DNA of 64,000 nucleotides from DSYU01 sp964437595 (GCA_964437595.1 CAYTHO010000002.1:1-64000), one strand, 5' to 3'. Numbered from the stretch's first letter, positions 1 through 9,563 are shown. Made by a program: numbers and translations. Notes: generated by a model from the sequence alone, not told the origin.

Positions 1-1
1 C

Positions 2-469
2 TCCACCGAGATCTACGCGGGGCAAAAGCTGTTCATCATCGCGCCTGCCAGCATCTGGCCCACGCTGACAGCATCCCCTCAGGACGGGTTGGCGCCGCCC
101 AGCGGCGAGCAAACGATCACTCCGGGCCGGGCCATTATCGAGGAGCCCGTAGCCGCCACTGAGAAGGCCGCCTACCAGACCTCGGTAGCGAAGACGCAAG
201 GCCCCATGCCAGAAGGAATAGCCTTGCGCGAGACTCTCCCACCCCCAGCACAGCCTGAATCGCCAGCCATCAATTCTCCCGCGGAGCAGCAGGCCCAAGC
301 CCAGACGCCAGTGCCAACCGATAAAGGACCAGGTCCCACGAGCAGCGCCACGGCTGTGGCGGAGAAGGGCCTCCAGGCCGACCACCTTCCATTGGCAGCA
401 GGCATGTTGATCTTGCTGGGCGGAAGCCTGCTGGTAGTTCTCGCGTTCTCCCTGATGCGCAAGCAGTAA
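2..469 (+). CDS. C-terminal part of a LysM-domain, membrane-anchored protein (5' end outside window)
   Basis: The reading frame is open to the left edge, so only the C-terminal ~155 residues are seen. The first codons read STEIYAGQKLFI, which matches the end of a LysM peptidoglycan-binding repeat (the usual YPGQxLxI ending). A long Pro/Ala/Thr/Gln-rich linker follows, then one hydrophobic stretch (LAAGMLILLGGSLLVVLAF) and a short basic tail (SLMRKQ), as in a C-terminal membrane anchor with a small cytoplasmic end. I infer an extracytoplasmic protein that holds LysM repeats in the cell wall or envelope while tethered to the membrane. Any upstream catalytic domain is not visible. Confidence 0.6.
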   Translation, partial: STEIYAGQKLFIIAPASIWPTLTASPQDGLAPPSGEQTITPGRAIIEEPVAATEKAAYQTSVAKTQGPMPEGIALRETLPPPAQPESPAINSPAEQQAQAQTPVPTDKGPGPTSSATAVAEKGLQADHLPLAAGMLILLGGSLLVVLAFSLMRKQ

Positions 470-531
470 AAGCGGTGACATTTATCATACTTGCACTATG
501 AAACCTTTGGTGATTTAATATGAACTAAGAG

Positions 532-555
532 TTCATAATTTATGAATTATAAATT
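532..555. promoter_or_regulatory. Two overlapping palindromes upstream of the ABC exporter operon
   Basis: Positions 532-546 form TTCATAA-T-TTATGAA (7-bp arms, 1-nt centre). Positions 537-555 form AATTTAT-GAATT-ATAAATT (7-bp arms, 5-nt centre). The two overlap and end 20 nt before the GTG start of the permease gene. They resemble TetR- or MarR-type operators in size and position, but no regulator gene is in view to pair them with. They could also simply reflect the AT-rich spacer. Confidence 0.4.
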
Positions 556-574
556 CACTGGAGCATAGCTTATT

Positions 575-1714
575 GTGAAGACATGGATGTTCGCACGCAA
601 ATCAATTCTGGAGTTATGGCGCAGCCCGCAGTTATTCTGGATATACCTGCTGTTCCCCTCCTTAATGGTCATGATGTACTATTTTGCCTATGGGCAGTCC
701 AGCGGCATGGCAAGCTACATCACCGTGCTGGTCAACAACCAGGATGAAGGCAAGCTTGGCGCCGGGCTGGTACAGGCAGTGCGCGATGCCGAATTTGATG
801 GGAAACCAGTTTTTACCGTAATGGAAGGGATTTCATCAGAAAAGGCTAGAGTGATGCTGAATGAAGGGAAAGCTGCCATGCTGCTCACCCTGCCCCCGCA
901 GTTTTCCAGCGCCATCACCAATCAGCTTCCAAGCCCTGTGCAAATTGAAATGCTAGGCGACCCGCTGGCGGATACCTACGCCTTTGCCCAAAGTTTTATG
1001 GGAGAGGTTGTGCAGAACTATACTGACCAGCTTACCGGCTGGAACCAGGAACTTCCGGTCAGCATTGAATTTTTACCCAACACCGGCACATTGAACGATT
1101 TCCAAATCGGCGTCCCTGGCCTGGTGATGTTTGGCATCCTGTTCGGGGTCATAACCAATGCCCTGCTCCTCACCCGCGAACGCAGTGATGGCACCCTCAA
1201 ACGCATCAAGCTGAGCAAAGCCGGTGCCGCGCATTTCCTGGGTGGCGTGGCGCTGTCCGGGCTGCTCCTTTCCCTGGTGCAGATGATCGTTACATTTACC
1301 GTGGCGGCCCTGGTGGGCTTCAAGCCCGTTGGCAGCCTGGCGCTCACCATTGGCATCGGGATGCTCGCCAGTTTCGGAGCCATTGGAGCGGGGTTCCTCG
1401 CGGCGGTTTTCTCTAAAAGCGAAGGCGAAGCCACCGGATACGGAACCGCTTTGATGGCCCCGCTGGTGTTCTTATCCGGCGCCATCTTCCCAATGCCCGC
1501 CGTCGAATTGTTCCGCATCTTCGGCCAATCCGTTCAACCCTATGACCTGATGCCTTCCACACACGCGGCCCGTGCGATGAGTAAAGTAATCCTATACGGT
1601 GAAGGGATCAACAGCCTGGGGTACGAGCTGGTGATGATGACGCTGCTGTCTGCTGCGCTGTTCGCTCTCGGCGTCTGGTTGTATCAGCGGAATGTGTTGA
1701 GCAACTCATTGTGA
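575..1714 (+). CDS. ABC-2 type transporter permease (first of two)
   Basis: A 379-residue protein with the ABC-2 permease layout: one N-terminal membrane segment (about residues 20-40), a large extracytoplasmic loop of ~150 residues, then a cluster of five hydrophobic segments from about residue 175 to the C-terminus. The start is GTG with a GGAG about 11 nt upstream; no better in-frame start is present. It is followed by the ATPase gene (87-nt gap) and a second permease, so the three probably form one heteromeric exporter of lipid-like or antibiotic-like substrates. The substrate cannot be told from sequence. The overlapping palindromes just upstream may control the operon. Confidence 0.85.
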   Translation: MKTWMFARKSILELWRSPQLFWIYLLFPSLMVMMYYFAYGQSSGMASYITVLVNNQDEGKLGAGLVQAVRDAEFDGKPVFTVMEGISSEKARVMLNEGKAAMLLTLPPQFSSAITNQLPSPVQIEMLGDPLADTYAFAQSFMGEVVQNYTDQLTGWNQELPVSIEFLPNTGTLNDFQIGVPGLVMFGILFGVITNALLLTRERSDGTLKRIKLSKAGAAHFLGGVALSGLLLSLVQMIVTFTVAALVGFKPVGSLALTIGIGMLASFGAIGAGFLAAVFSKSEGEATGYGTALMAPLVFLSGAIFPMPAVELFRIFGQSVQPYDLMPSTHAARAMSKVILYGEGINSLGYELVMMTLLSAALFALGVWLYQRNVLSNSL

Positions 1715-1801
1715 GTGGAGAATAAGATACACCTCCGGAGTTACATATAGAGACGTATCGTTTCCTCGAAAAGAGATAGGCAAAACTTTATAGGAGTCAT
1801 C

Positions 1802-2749
1802 ATGGCTGCCATTGTTCTTGAAGCACAGAATTTATTGAAATCATACAACGGCCTGCAGGCGGTCAAAAACCTGTCATTGACCGTAGAAGAAGGTGAGATC
1901 TTTGGTTTTCTTGGTCCGAACGGCGCTGGAAAAACCACCACCATCAACATGCTGTGCGGCCTGCTACGCCCCGATGCCGGCTGGGTGCGGCTGAATGGGG
2001 AGCGCATCCAAAACGGGCGCCAGGAAACCAAAGCGTTGGTTGGCGTCTGCCCGCAGAATATCATCCTCTGGGAAAAGCTCACCTGCCTGGAGCAGTTGGT
2101 ATTCATCGGACAGATGTATGACCTGCCCGAACGAAAAGCCCGCGAAAATGCCCTGCGCCTGCTTCGCGAACTGGACCTGGAAGAAAAGCGCGACAAACAC
2201 GCCGGAACCCTATCGGGCGGCATGCAGCGCCGTTTGAACGTTGCCATGGCACTGGTGCACGATCCGCAGATCATCGTTCTGGATGAACCGGAAGCCGGGC
2301 TGGACCCGCAAAGCAGGGTAAAAGTCCGCGAGTACGTTCAATCCCTGGCTCGCAAGAAAACCGTCATCCTCACCACCCATAATATGGATGAAGCCGAAAG
2401 AATGGCCGACCGGGTAGCCATCATCGATCACGGCCAGCTTCTGGTTCTGGATACCCCAGAGGCGCTTAAAGCGCGGGTCGGCGAAGGCGATATTCTGGAA
2501 ATCGGCCTGACCAATGGGCTTTCGGATGAAGCAGTTGCCCGCCAGGCGCTAGAAGGCATTGCCAGTATGGTGAAATTCGAAGAGAGCAGCCGCAGCCTGG
2601 TCATTCGCGCATTGAATGCAGTTGCCCACCTGCCCACCATCCTGAGCCGGCTCTCGAATGCGGGCTTCGCCCTCGGCGAGGTTAAAATTCGCCAGAACAC
2701 GCTCGAAGACGTTTTCATCCAGCTAACCGGAAGGCGGTTGCGCGAATGA
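1802..2749 (+). CDS. ABC transporter ATP-binding protein
   Basis: A 315-residue ATPase of the CcmA/DrrA class. Walker A is GPNGAGKTT near residue 39, the signature is LSGGMQRR near residue 138, and Walker B is IIVLDEPEAGLDP near residue 158, followed by the switch His in TTHNMDEAE. The ~80-residue C-terminal extension is typical of drug- and polysaccharide-export ATPases. The ATG has an AGGAG five nt upstream. Its stop overlaps the start of the next permease (ATGA), which implies translational coupling. It should energise the two flanking permeases. Confidence 0.95.
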   Translation: MAAIVLEAQNLLKSYNGLQAVKNLSLTVEEGEIFGFLGPNGAGKTTTINMLCGLLRPDAGWVRLNGERIQNGRQETKALVGVCPQNIILWEKLTCLEQLVFIGQMYDLPERKARENALRLLRELDLEEKRDKHAGTLSGGMQRRLNVAMALVHDPQIIVLDEPEAGLDPQSRVKVREYVQSLARKKTVILTTHNMDEAERMADRVAIIDHGQLLVLDTPEALKARVGEGDILEIGLTNGLSDEAVARQALEGIASMVKFEESSRSLVIRALNAVAHLPTILSRLSNAGFALGEVKIRQNTLEDVFIQLTGRRLRE

Positions 2750-3855
2750 ACATCCAACGCACGCTGCTCGTTGCTCGTAAAACGCTCCTGGAAGCCCTGC
2801 GCGACCCTATTCTGCTGGTCTTTGTTCTCGGGATGCCGGGGTTTTTCATGCTGCTGACGTACATCGGTTATGGGCATACGCCCAAAACAGCCACCTACCC
2901 CGTGCTGGTTCTTTCGAACACCCCCAAAGCAGGCTCGCTGCTGGATGAACTATCCCAGGCAGCCTATGCCGATGGGCGGCCTTATTTCAACCTGGTGTTG
3001 GGTACCAATCGGGATGCCGCTGAGACAGCCTTAAAAGACCGCAGCACAGCCGTTTTGTTAATTATTGAAGAAGATGCTGCGGGGCAGGTACACTACACGA
3101 CCCGCGGCGACGCGCTCTATATGAACTACATAAAGGCCGCTACTCAGCTGGAAGCTATCGTTCTTCCCTGGTTAGCAAAGCAGCAGGGCAAGCCCGAGCG
3201 GTTTTCGATGATCGTCCGGCCTTTGGAACGCCCCCGCCCCATCAGCGAGTTTGATGCCTACGTGCCCGGTATGATGGTATTTGCCATCCTGCTGATTATT
3301 CCAGAGACCGCCATGCTGATCGGTCGGGAGCGCCGCTGGGGCACTCTGCGCCGCCTGGATCTCAGCCTGCTGCGGCCAGCGGAATTGTTGGGCGGCATCT
3401 GCCTCGCCCAGTTGGTCATAGCAGCCGCGCAGGTGCTGGTAATGTTTGCCGTCGCCATGGCGCTTGGTTTTCATAACCGCGGCTCGCTGGCGCTGGCGCT
3501 GTTGATCGGGCTGGTGCTGGCCTTTAGCTCGGTAGGAATGGGCCTGTTGTTGGGCTGCTTCATGCGCACCGATACGGATGCCCTGAACACCGGCAGCGCC
3601 GTCGGTATGACCCAGGTATTCCTATCCGGGGCGTTCTTTACGATGAACTCACCCATCCTCTTCTTCTGGACGTACCATCCAGTGAACCTGTTCGATTTCA
3701 TCCCAGCCAGCCACGGAATGCTGGCCTTGCAGCAGGTGCTGTGCGGTGGGGCAAGCATCCAGGAGGTCGGTTTCCGCACAGCCGCCACCCTGCTGCTTTC
3801 CCTGCTGTACTTCATCATAGATGTGCTCGTTTACCGGCGCCTGAACCACGCATAA
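2746..3855 (+). CDS. ABC-2 type transporter permease (second of two)
   Basis: A 369-residue ABC-2 permease with the same plan as the product of 575-1714: an N-terminal membrane helix (about residues 22-42), a long external loop, then five hydrophobic segments from about residue 175. It overlaps the ATPase gene by 4 nt. The two permeases are related but diverged, suggesting a heterodimeric membrane part. The gene ends 20 nt from the end of a convergent gene. Confidence 0.9.
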   Translation: MNIQRTLLVARKTLLEALRDPILLVFVLGMPGFFMLLTYIGYGHTPKTATYPVLVLSNTPKAGSLLDELSQAAYADGRPYFNLVLGTNRDAAETALKDRSTAVLLIIEEDAAGQVHYTTRGDALYMNYIKAATQLEAIVLPWLAKQQGKPERFSMIVRPLERPRPISEFDAYVPGMMVFAILLIIPETAMLIGRERRWGTLRRLDLSLLRPAELLGGICLAQLVIAAAQVLVMFAVAMALGFHNRGSLALALLIGLVLAFSSVGMGLLLGCFMRTDTDALNTGSAVGMTQVFLSGAFFTMNSPILFFWTYHPVNLFDFIPASHGMLALQQVLCGGASIQEVGFRTAATLLLSLLYFIIDVLVYRRLNHA

Positions 3856-3874
3856 CGGTAAAAAATAATGGGCA

Positions 3875-5989
3875 TTACCCCACAATATCCACGGCGACAA
3901 CTTCATGGTCAAGTACCACCGGGACACGAATAATGAGCTGGTCATCCTCCCAACTTGTCATGGGTGCCGCCTTTGCCCGCAGTAGATGAACGCGTTTCAC
4001 CTGTACTCCCGCAGGCAGTCGCATGCGCACCACCTGCTCGCCCAGCGGGAGCAGCTCGCGGATGGGGCCTTTCATCATCATCGGGTTAGTCAGGTTGACC
4101 AGATGGACGGTAATCGACTGGCGCTGTTTCCATACGGTCACATCCAGCACGCCAGGGCCATCCACGGTCACCGGCTGCGGGCCAGGGTGGGCGATCCGCA
4201 GCGCGTTGATTAAGAGTTTCCAGTGATCGACGCACAGCACTTCCCAAAAGGTGCGGTCGATATCCCAGGGGAAGTAAATCACCGTGCCCTGCCCGTACGC
4301 GCGGATAATGACGCCGGGTATATCCGTCACCGGCTGGCGCACCCACACCATTTCCATGGGCAGATCAGGGTAAGAAGGGATCAGCGTCAGCGGGGAATAG
4401 GAAAGCGGCGGATCCACCGCCACATCCACCCGGCGCACGCCGTTGATAATGCGCCCGGCGTCCTCGATCCCCCGCAGAATGGGATGGTATGCGCCGGTAG
4501 CCGGGTCAGGGTTGACGCTCAGGTAGGAATTGTGCATTCGCGGTTCGATCGACTGGAAATGCGCACCAAACAGGTCCGCCAGGCCAAAGTCCGCCCGCGG
4601 TGTTCCCCATTCATCATATCGGGATGTTTCGTGGGTGGCGATAATGCTGCCGCCCGAGCGGACATACTCACGGATTTGCTGGCATTGCGCATCCGACAGA
4701 GTCGCCAGGTTGGGGAGAATCAGAACGTTGAAGTCGCGCGTTGCAGCTTCGCCTAACAGATCGGCGTGAACCATTTCAAAGGGAATGCGCGCCTCAACCA
4801 GCGCCTGATACCAGCCGCGGATAGGGTCTTCCACCAGCGCTTCGGCATCCTTCCCCGCGTAATAGTCGACGGAGCGCTGCGAATATACGATGGCGACGCT
4901 GGCGATAGGCGCTTCATTGCGCAGGTAAGGCTCCCAGGCGGCGTAGAGGTGATACATATCCTTTACCGTATCTAACCAGCGAGGATCATAGACCATGCCG
5001 CCAAACTTGGTAAACCAGGGGCGCAGCCCGTTGGCAACGCCATCGGCGACGAACATGCGGATCTCTGGGCCATGCTGGACCGAGTCCTTCCAACGGTACG
5101 GATACTCAAAACCAACACTGAAAAGACCCGCGACCGGTTTTTGCCTCACAGCAGCCCGGTATTCCTTGGCATTTTTGCCGTTGGACCACAACGGCTGGAG
5201 GTAACTGCGTCCCTGGCGGTCAGCGACGAGGAAATCAGCGCGCCTGCCAATGCAGGCCATATCCACGTCGCTGAGTGCGCCGCCGCCTGTGTTGGGGATA
5301 AACCGCGCATGGGGGTTGATAGCGCGAATGGCGGCATCCCAGCGATCCCACAGCGCGAACAGGCGATCCTGCCGCCAGGCAACATAGGCGCGGTAGGCCG
5401 GGTCGGCTGGATCCATACCGGGCGGAAGTTCGTATCCCATTTCATCGCGGAAGGTCTGGCGGCAGTTCTCGCAGTAACAAATGCCATGCCCCGCCCAGCG
5501 GTTGCTGAAAATGCCATCCACCGTGTACATGCGCACAATCTCTTCATGGACTGCGGTCATATAGTCGAAGTTGTACGGACCCAGCGCGCAGGTAACCCAC
5601 AAGTCAAGGTCAGCCCAATGCTTGCGCGGGCTGCCGTGGATATCGACTGCCGCCCATTCCGGGTGGGCGGCGAAAGCATCTGCGTGGATGGCATGCGGGT
5701 CGGTGCGAGCGATCACCACCATGCCCAGCTCCCGGCAGCCATGAACCAGCTCACCAAAACAGTCGCGGTCCTTCATATAAGGGGTAACATAGTGATAGGG
5801 AACGCGCGAGGGATAGTAGGCCACACACCCCCCGGCGCTCAGGCAGGCAGCATCCGCCTTAACTTCACGGAAATAATCCAGCCAGAAGCGCGCATCGTAG
5901 GTTTCGGGGTCTTTCTCGGCCAGGGTAAGCTGGGCCCAGCGCATGGGCCGGTCAAACCAACTTTCAGATGGGTTGGTCACTCGTGTCAC
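3875..5989 (-). CDS. Glycoside hydrolase-like protein with beta-galactosidase trimerisation-type domain
   Basis: A 704-residue cytoplasmic protein without signal peptide. The first ~350 residues resemble the GHL6/alpha-amylase-like TIM-barrel family: a predicted barrel with conserved-looking stretches such as DGIFSNRW, a CxxC-like CYCENC and RFIPNTGGG. From about residue 375 there is a class I glutamine-amidotransferase-like fold typical of the GH42 trimerisation domain (NVLILPNLATLSDAQ, GGSIIATHETS). The last ~100 residues form a beta-rich tail. Proteins of this type act on oligosaccharides, but the substrate is unknown and the catalytic acids are not certain. It lies downstream of the LOG gene on the same strand, with an inverted repeat in the 81-nt gap. 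Confidence 0.65.
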   Translation of the reverse strand: MTRVTNPSESWFDRPMRWAQLTLAEKDPETYDARFWLDYFREVKADAACLSAGGCVAYYPSRVPYHYVTPYMKDRDCFGELVHGCRELGMVVIARTDPHAIHADAFAAHPEWAAVDIHGSPRKHWADLDLWVTCALGPYNFDYMTAVHEEIVRMYTVDGIFSNRWAGHGICYCENCRQTFRDEMGYELPPGMDPADPAYRAYVAWRQDRLFALWDRWDAAIRAINPHARFIPNTGGGALSDVDMACIGRRADFLVADRQGRSYLQPLWSNGKNAKEYRAAVRQKPVAGLFSVGFEYPYRWKDSVQHGPEIRMFVADGVANGLRPWFTKFGGMVYDPRWLDTVKDMYHLYAAWEPYLRNEAPIASVAIVYSQRSVDYYAGKDAEALVEDPIRGWYQALVEARIPFEMVHADLLGEAATRDFNVLILPNLATLSDAQCQQIREYVRSGGSIIATHETSRYDEWGTPRADFGLADLFGAHFQSIEPRMHNSYLSVNPDPATGAYHPILRGIEDAGRIINGVRRVDVAVDPPLSYSPLTLIPSYPDLPMEMVWVRQPVTDIPGVIIRAYGQGTVIYFPWDIDRTFWEVLCVDHWKLLINALRIAHPGPQPVTVDGPGVLDVTVWKQRQSITVHLVNLTNPMMMKGPIRELLPLGEQVVRMRLPAGVQVKRVHLLRAKAAPMTSWEDDQLIIRVPVVLDHEVVAVDIVG

Positions 5990-6018
5990 TCCTTCTGATT
6001 GGTTATTCCAGCTGCCAG

Positions 6019-6037
6019 TCGAAAAATCGGTTTTCGA
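6019..6037. promoter_or_regulatory. Inverted repeat upstream of the glycoside-hydrolase-like gene
   Basis: TCGAAAA-ATCGG-TTTTCGA, 7-bp arms with a 5-nt centre, 30 to 48 nt upstream of the start codon at 5989. The core AAATCGGTTT fits the AAAnCGnTTT pattern common in LacI-family operators, which would suit a carbohydrate gene. No LacI-type regulator is in the window, so this is only a suggestion. Confidence 0.35.
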
Positions 6038-6070
6038 ATCCGTTTCTCTTCATCCTGGCAAATCGATCGG

Positions 6071-6868
6071 TCAATGGCTTTTCTTTTGATAAGCCTTTTG
6101 CGTCGCCTCGCGGGCCGCTTGTTCTTTGGGTTCGAGCCGTCCGCCCTCGATCATCGCGCGCGTCACCTGCTGGAGCACTTCTTCCGGCGAGTCAGTAACG
6201 GTCAGCAGATCCAGATCCGCGGGAGCAATTTTGCCACCCGCCAGCAGGGTATCTTTGAGCCAGCCTAGCAGGCCAGACCAATACGCCGATCCAAAGAGAA
6301 TAACCGGGAAGTTAGAAACTTTCCCGGTCTGAATGAGCGTGAGTGACTCGAATAGTTCATCCAACGTGCCAAAGCCGCCAGGAAAGATCACAAAAGCCTG
6401 GGCGTACTTAACGAACATCACCTTCCGAGCAAAGAAATAGCGGAAATTGATGGGAATATCGAGATAGGGGTTCAGATGCTGTTCGAAGGGCAGCTCGATA
6501 TTTAACCCAACCGAAACGCCCCCGCCCAGCTTCGCGCCCTTGTTACCTGCCTCCATGATACCCGGCCCGCCCCCGGTAATCACCGCCAGCCCGGCCTGTG
6601 CCAGCAGGCGGGCCGTATCCACAGCTGCCTGGTAATATGGGTCATCTTCGGGCGTGCGGGCGGAACCAAACAGGGTTACCGCGGGACCGAGTTCAGCCAG
6701 GGTTTCAAAGCCCTCCACAAACTCTCCCTGAATGCGCAGCACGCGCCAGGGATCTGTCTCAGTAAACAAAACCTGCTCAGGGCTGGGACTCTTGAGTAGT
6801 TTTTCGTCCTGGGTGATACCACGGCCACGCACCGCAGGTGTGCGGTTGACATCGGATAAATTCCCCAT
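6071..6868 (-). CDS. LOG family (TIGR00730) nucleotide phosphoribohydrolase-like protein
   Basis: A 265-residue Rossmann-type protein. Diagnostic motifs are GGGPGIMEAGNKGA at about residues 99-112 and PGGFGTLDE at 163-171, the PGGxGTxxE signature of the LOG (lysine decarboxylase-like, 'lonely guy') family. Characterised members hydrolyse nucleoside 5'-monophosphates to a base and ribose 5-phosphate. The start has AAGGA about 10 nt upstream. It begins 26 nt after the end of nadB on the same strand and probably belongs to the nad transcript; a role in nucleotide or NAD salvage would be in keeping, but that is inference. Confidence 0.9.
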   Translation of the reverse strand: MGNLSDVNRTPAVRGRGITQDEKLLKSPSPEQVLFTETDPWRVLRIQGEFVEGFETLAELGPAVTLFGSARTPEDDPYYQAAVDTARLLAQAGLAVITGGGPGIMEAGNKGAKLGGGVSVGLNIELPFEQHLNPYLDIPINFRYFFARKVMFVKYAQAFVIFPGGFGTLDELFESLTLIQTGKVSNFPVILFGSAYWSGLLGWLKDTLLAGGKIAPADLDLLTVTDSPEEVLQQVTRAMIEGGRLEPKEQAAREATQKAYQKKSH

Positions 6869-6894
6869 CAGGTGATCCTTTCCTATTTTGACGA

Positions 6895-8505
6895 TTAGAA
6901 AATCAGCCGGTCTCCTTCAACACTCACGGAGTCCTCGCGATAATGGCAGCCGCGGCTTTGCCGGTTATGAAACGCGGCCTGGGCGATAATCAAAGAGACT
7001 TCCACCGCGTTGCGCAGGCCAATGAGACCATCGCTCAAGCGGGTAGTGCGGTAGAAGGTCTCGATCTCGTTCCATAAGTGGCGCAGCTCGCGGATCGCCC
7101 GCGCCAGCCGGTCAGCGTTGCGTGCCAGGCCTACGTAATGCCACATGATATTCTGGATGGTTTGCATATCCCCCTGGATCAGGGCCGAATCGGCGTCCGC
7201 CACCAGCCCGCTCTCGTCCCAGGGCGGGATGTCATCACGACCGGGCATGTTCAGTACAGGCGTGTTCGCCAGCCGCTCAGCGATATGGCGCGCGGACCGG
7301 TCGCCCCAAACCAGGCCTTCCAAGAGCGAAGTGGAAGCCAGGCGGTTTGCGCCGTGCACGCCAGTGCAGCTGATTTCGCCAACAGCGTACAGGTTCTGGA
7401 TGCTGGACTGTCCCCATCCATCCACCAAAACGCCGCCGCAGAAGTAATGCGCCGCTGGTACAACCGGGATAGGCTCAGTAGTAATATCGATGCCGACTTT
7501 CTTGCACTGCGCATAAATGTTCGGGAAGCGCGCGCGAATCGCATCGGCTTCCATGTGCGAGGCAATATCTAGCAGCACGTACGAGTAACCATACGTCTCC
7601 ATCTGGTGATGGATCGCGCGGGCAACCACATCGCGCGGGGCAAGGTCTTTCCATTCCGGCGAGTATTCAGCCATGAAGGCGCGGCCTTCGGGAGTCAGCA
7701 GAACAGCCCCCTCCCCTCGCACGGCTTCGCTGATCAAGAAACCTTCCGCGCCAGGTACGGCCAGGGTAGTTGGATGGAACTGGACATATTCTGCGTTTAC
7801 GATGCGCGCGCCTGCCCGATGCGCCATAGCCAGCCCATCGCCGCGAGCGCCGGGCGGGTTGGAGGTGTTGCGGTAAATTCGCCCTAAACCGCCGGTCGCC
7901 AGGATAGTCGCCGCGGCCACATAGCGGTGGATGGTGCGCTCTTTGCGCGAGAAGGCATACGCCCCGTGACAAACAACCGGCTCATACGTTGCCAACGGAT
8001 CATGCGAATGGTGCGGAAAAGTGATCAGATCCACGGCAGTGGTATTGTACAGCAGGGTGATATTGGGCTGGTGCTGCATGGCAGCAATCAGGCTGGTCAT
8101 AATGGCCTGCCCGGTCCCGTCGCCCACGTGCAGAATGCGCCGGCGCGAATGGGCCGCCTCGCGCCCATATTCTGGCTCGCCGCCCGGCTGGCTGTCAAAT
8201 TGAATGCCAGCCATGTTTACCAGCATATCTTGCAGGAGAGCCGGGCCTTCTTCGGCCAGGATGCGGGCGGCCTTCGGCGAGCTGGCGCCCGCCCCGGCGG
8301 CAAGGATATCTTCTACCAGGAGTTCGGCGGTATCATCTTGCCCCCGGCCAATAATCCCGCCCTGCGCGTAGCGCGAATTCGATTCCTGGGGGTCCGGGTT
8401 ACGGGTGATTACGAGAATTTTACGCTGGGGATCGGAAGCCAGGCGTAGGGCAGCGGTAGCCCCGGCAATACCGCTGCCAATGATCAAAACATCGGTTTGC
8501 AGCAT
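6895..8505 (-). CDS. nadB: L-aspartate oxidase
   Basis: A 536-residue flavoprotein of the fumarate reductase/succinate dehydrogenase family that oxidises aspartate to iminoaspartate, the first step of de novo NAD synthesis. The FAD dinucleotide-binding motif GSGIAG is at residues 10-15, followed by the NSRYAQGG element; HFHPT-like QFHPTTL and the GANRLAS motif near residue 390 are typical of NadB. A C-terminal helical domain is complete. It lies 15 nt downstream of nadA and gives its product to NadA. Its family, length and neighbours agree. Confidence 0.96.
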   Translation of the reverse strand: MLQTDVLIIGSGIAGATAALRLASDPQRKILVITRNPDPQESNSRYAQGGIIGRGQDDTAELLVEDILAAGAGASSPKAARILAEEGPALLQDMLVNMAGIQFDSQPGGEPEYGREAAHSRRRILHVGDGTGQAIMTSLIAAMQHQPNITLLYNTTAVDLITFPHHSHDPLATYEPVVCHGAYAFSRKERTIHRYVAAATILATGGLGRIYRNTSNPPGARGDGLAMAHRAGARIVNAEYVQFHPTTLAVPGAEGFLISEAVRGEGAVLLTPEGRAFMAEYSPEWKDLAPRDVVARAIHHQMETYGYSYVLLDIASHMEADAIRARFPNIYAQCKKVGIDITTEPIPVVPAAHYFCGGVLVDGWGQSSIQNLYAVGEISCTGVHGANRLASTSLLEGLVWGDRSARHIAERLANTPVLNMPGRDDIPPWDESGLVADADSALIQGDMQTIQNIMWHYVGLARNADRLARAIRELRHLWNEIETFYRTTRLSDGLIGLRNAVEVSLIIAQAAFHNRQSRGCHYREDSVSVEGDRLIF

Positions 8506-8520
8506 AGTAAATTTTCCCTG

Positions 8521-9555
8521 TTATCCAATGGCGATCATGCGCTCTACCGCGCGCAGCGCGCGCAGGCGAATTTCTTCCGGCACATGAATGTCGATCTGGT
8601 TGGTTTGCAAGGCGTGCAGCGTATTTTCCATAGTGATCTGGTTCATGTGCGGGCAGCGCACGCTGCACATGCGCAGCATGTTCTTCCCGGGGCTGGCGGC
8701 GGCAATGTTCTCCCCCATCGAGCACTCCGTCAGCAGCAGGTAGCGCGGCGCGGAGGTATTGGCAATATAGCGGATCATTGCCGAAGTGCTGCCCGAAAAG
8801 TCCGATGCCGCGGTTACCGCCGGGCTGCACTCCGGATGGGCCAGAATAAGCACATCCGGGAACTGCTCGCGGACATTACGGATATCTTGCACAGTATATT
8901 TCTCATGCACTTCGCAGCGGCCTCGCCAGCCCACCATCTGGTAGTCTAAACCATCCGGGTCGGCGGGTTCGTTCAGCCCCAAGGTTGGGAAGATAATGTG
9001 CTTGCCGGTTTCGCGCGCTACGTTGCTGGCGAGGTATTCATCAGGAAGGAAAATAATCGTTTCCGCGCCCAGCGATTCGACCACCGCAACCGCATTACCC
9101 GACGTACAGCAGATATCCGATTCCGCTTTGACGTCAGCGTAGGTATTCACATAGGTCACCACTGGCACGCCGGGGAAGCGCTGCTTGAGCATGCGCACAT
9201 CCTCCGCGGTAATGCTGGCAGCCAGCGAGCAGCCAGCGTCGGAGGGTAACAGCACAGTGCGGGTGGGGTTTAAAATCTTGGCGGTTTCCGCCATAAATTT
9301 CACCCCGCAGAAGACGATCACATCTTTATCGGTCTGCGCAGCCTTGCGGCTGAGTTCCAGGGAATCGCCTTGAAAATCGGCCACGGAATGATACAGCACC
9401 GGCTCCATATAGTTATGGCCCAGAATGACCGCGTTTCTTTCATTTTTCAGTTGGTTGATCTGGACTGCAATCTCTGCCTTATAACGCAGTTCCACATCGG
9501 GAACCACATCTGCCATTTTTTCTTTCAAGCTGTCGTACATTTCATCAACGGTCAT
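8521..9555 (-). CDS. nadA: Quinolinate synthase (4Fe-4S)
   Basis: NadA condenses iminoaspartate with dihydroxyacetone phosphate to quinolinate. The protein shows GHNYMEP near the N-terminus, a first cluster cysteine in FCGVKFMAE (about residue 83), a second in the CCTSGN region, HPECSP, and a C-terminal CSVRCPHM, consistent with 4Fe-4S ligation. I place the start at the ATG at 9555 (344 residues) because a GAGGA lies 6 nt upstream. A GTG at 9567 would overlap the nadC stop and lacks a ribosome-binding site. It sits in the middle of the nadC-nadA-nadB operon. Confidence 0.96.
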   Translation of the reverse strand: MTVDEMYDSLKEKMADVVPDVELRYKAEIAVQINQLKNERNAVILGHNYMEPVLYHSVADFQGDSLELSRKAAQTDKDVIVFCGVKFMAETAKILNPTRTVLLPSDAGCSLAASITAEDVRMLKQRFPGVPVVTYVNTYADVKAESDICCTSGNAVAVVESLGAETIIFLPDEYLASNVARETGKHIIFPTLGLNEPADPDGLDYQMVGWRGRCEVHEKYTVQDIRNVREQFPDVLILAHPECSPAVTAASDFSGSTSAMIRYIANTSAPRYLLLTECSMGENIAAASPGKNMLRMCSVRCPHMNQITMENTLHALQTNQIDIHVPEEIRLRALRAVERMIAIG

Positions 9556-9563
9556 AGGTATCC

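Noticed and set aside
3857..3885. Terminator between the convergent exporter and glycoside-hydrolase-like genes
   Set aside because: Only a 4-bp stem can be drawn next to the A-run; too weak to call.
5072..5998. 308-codon open frame antisense to the glycoside-hydrolase-like gene
   Set aside because: It is a shadow of a GC-rich coding gene; no domain is recognisable in its product.
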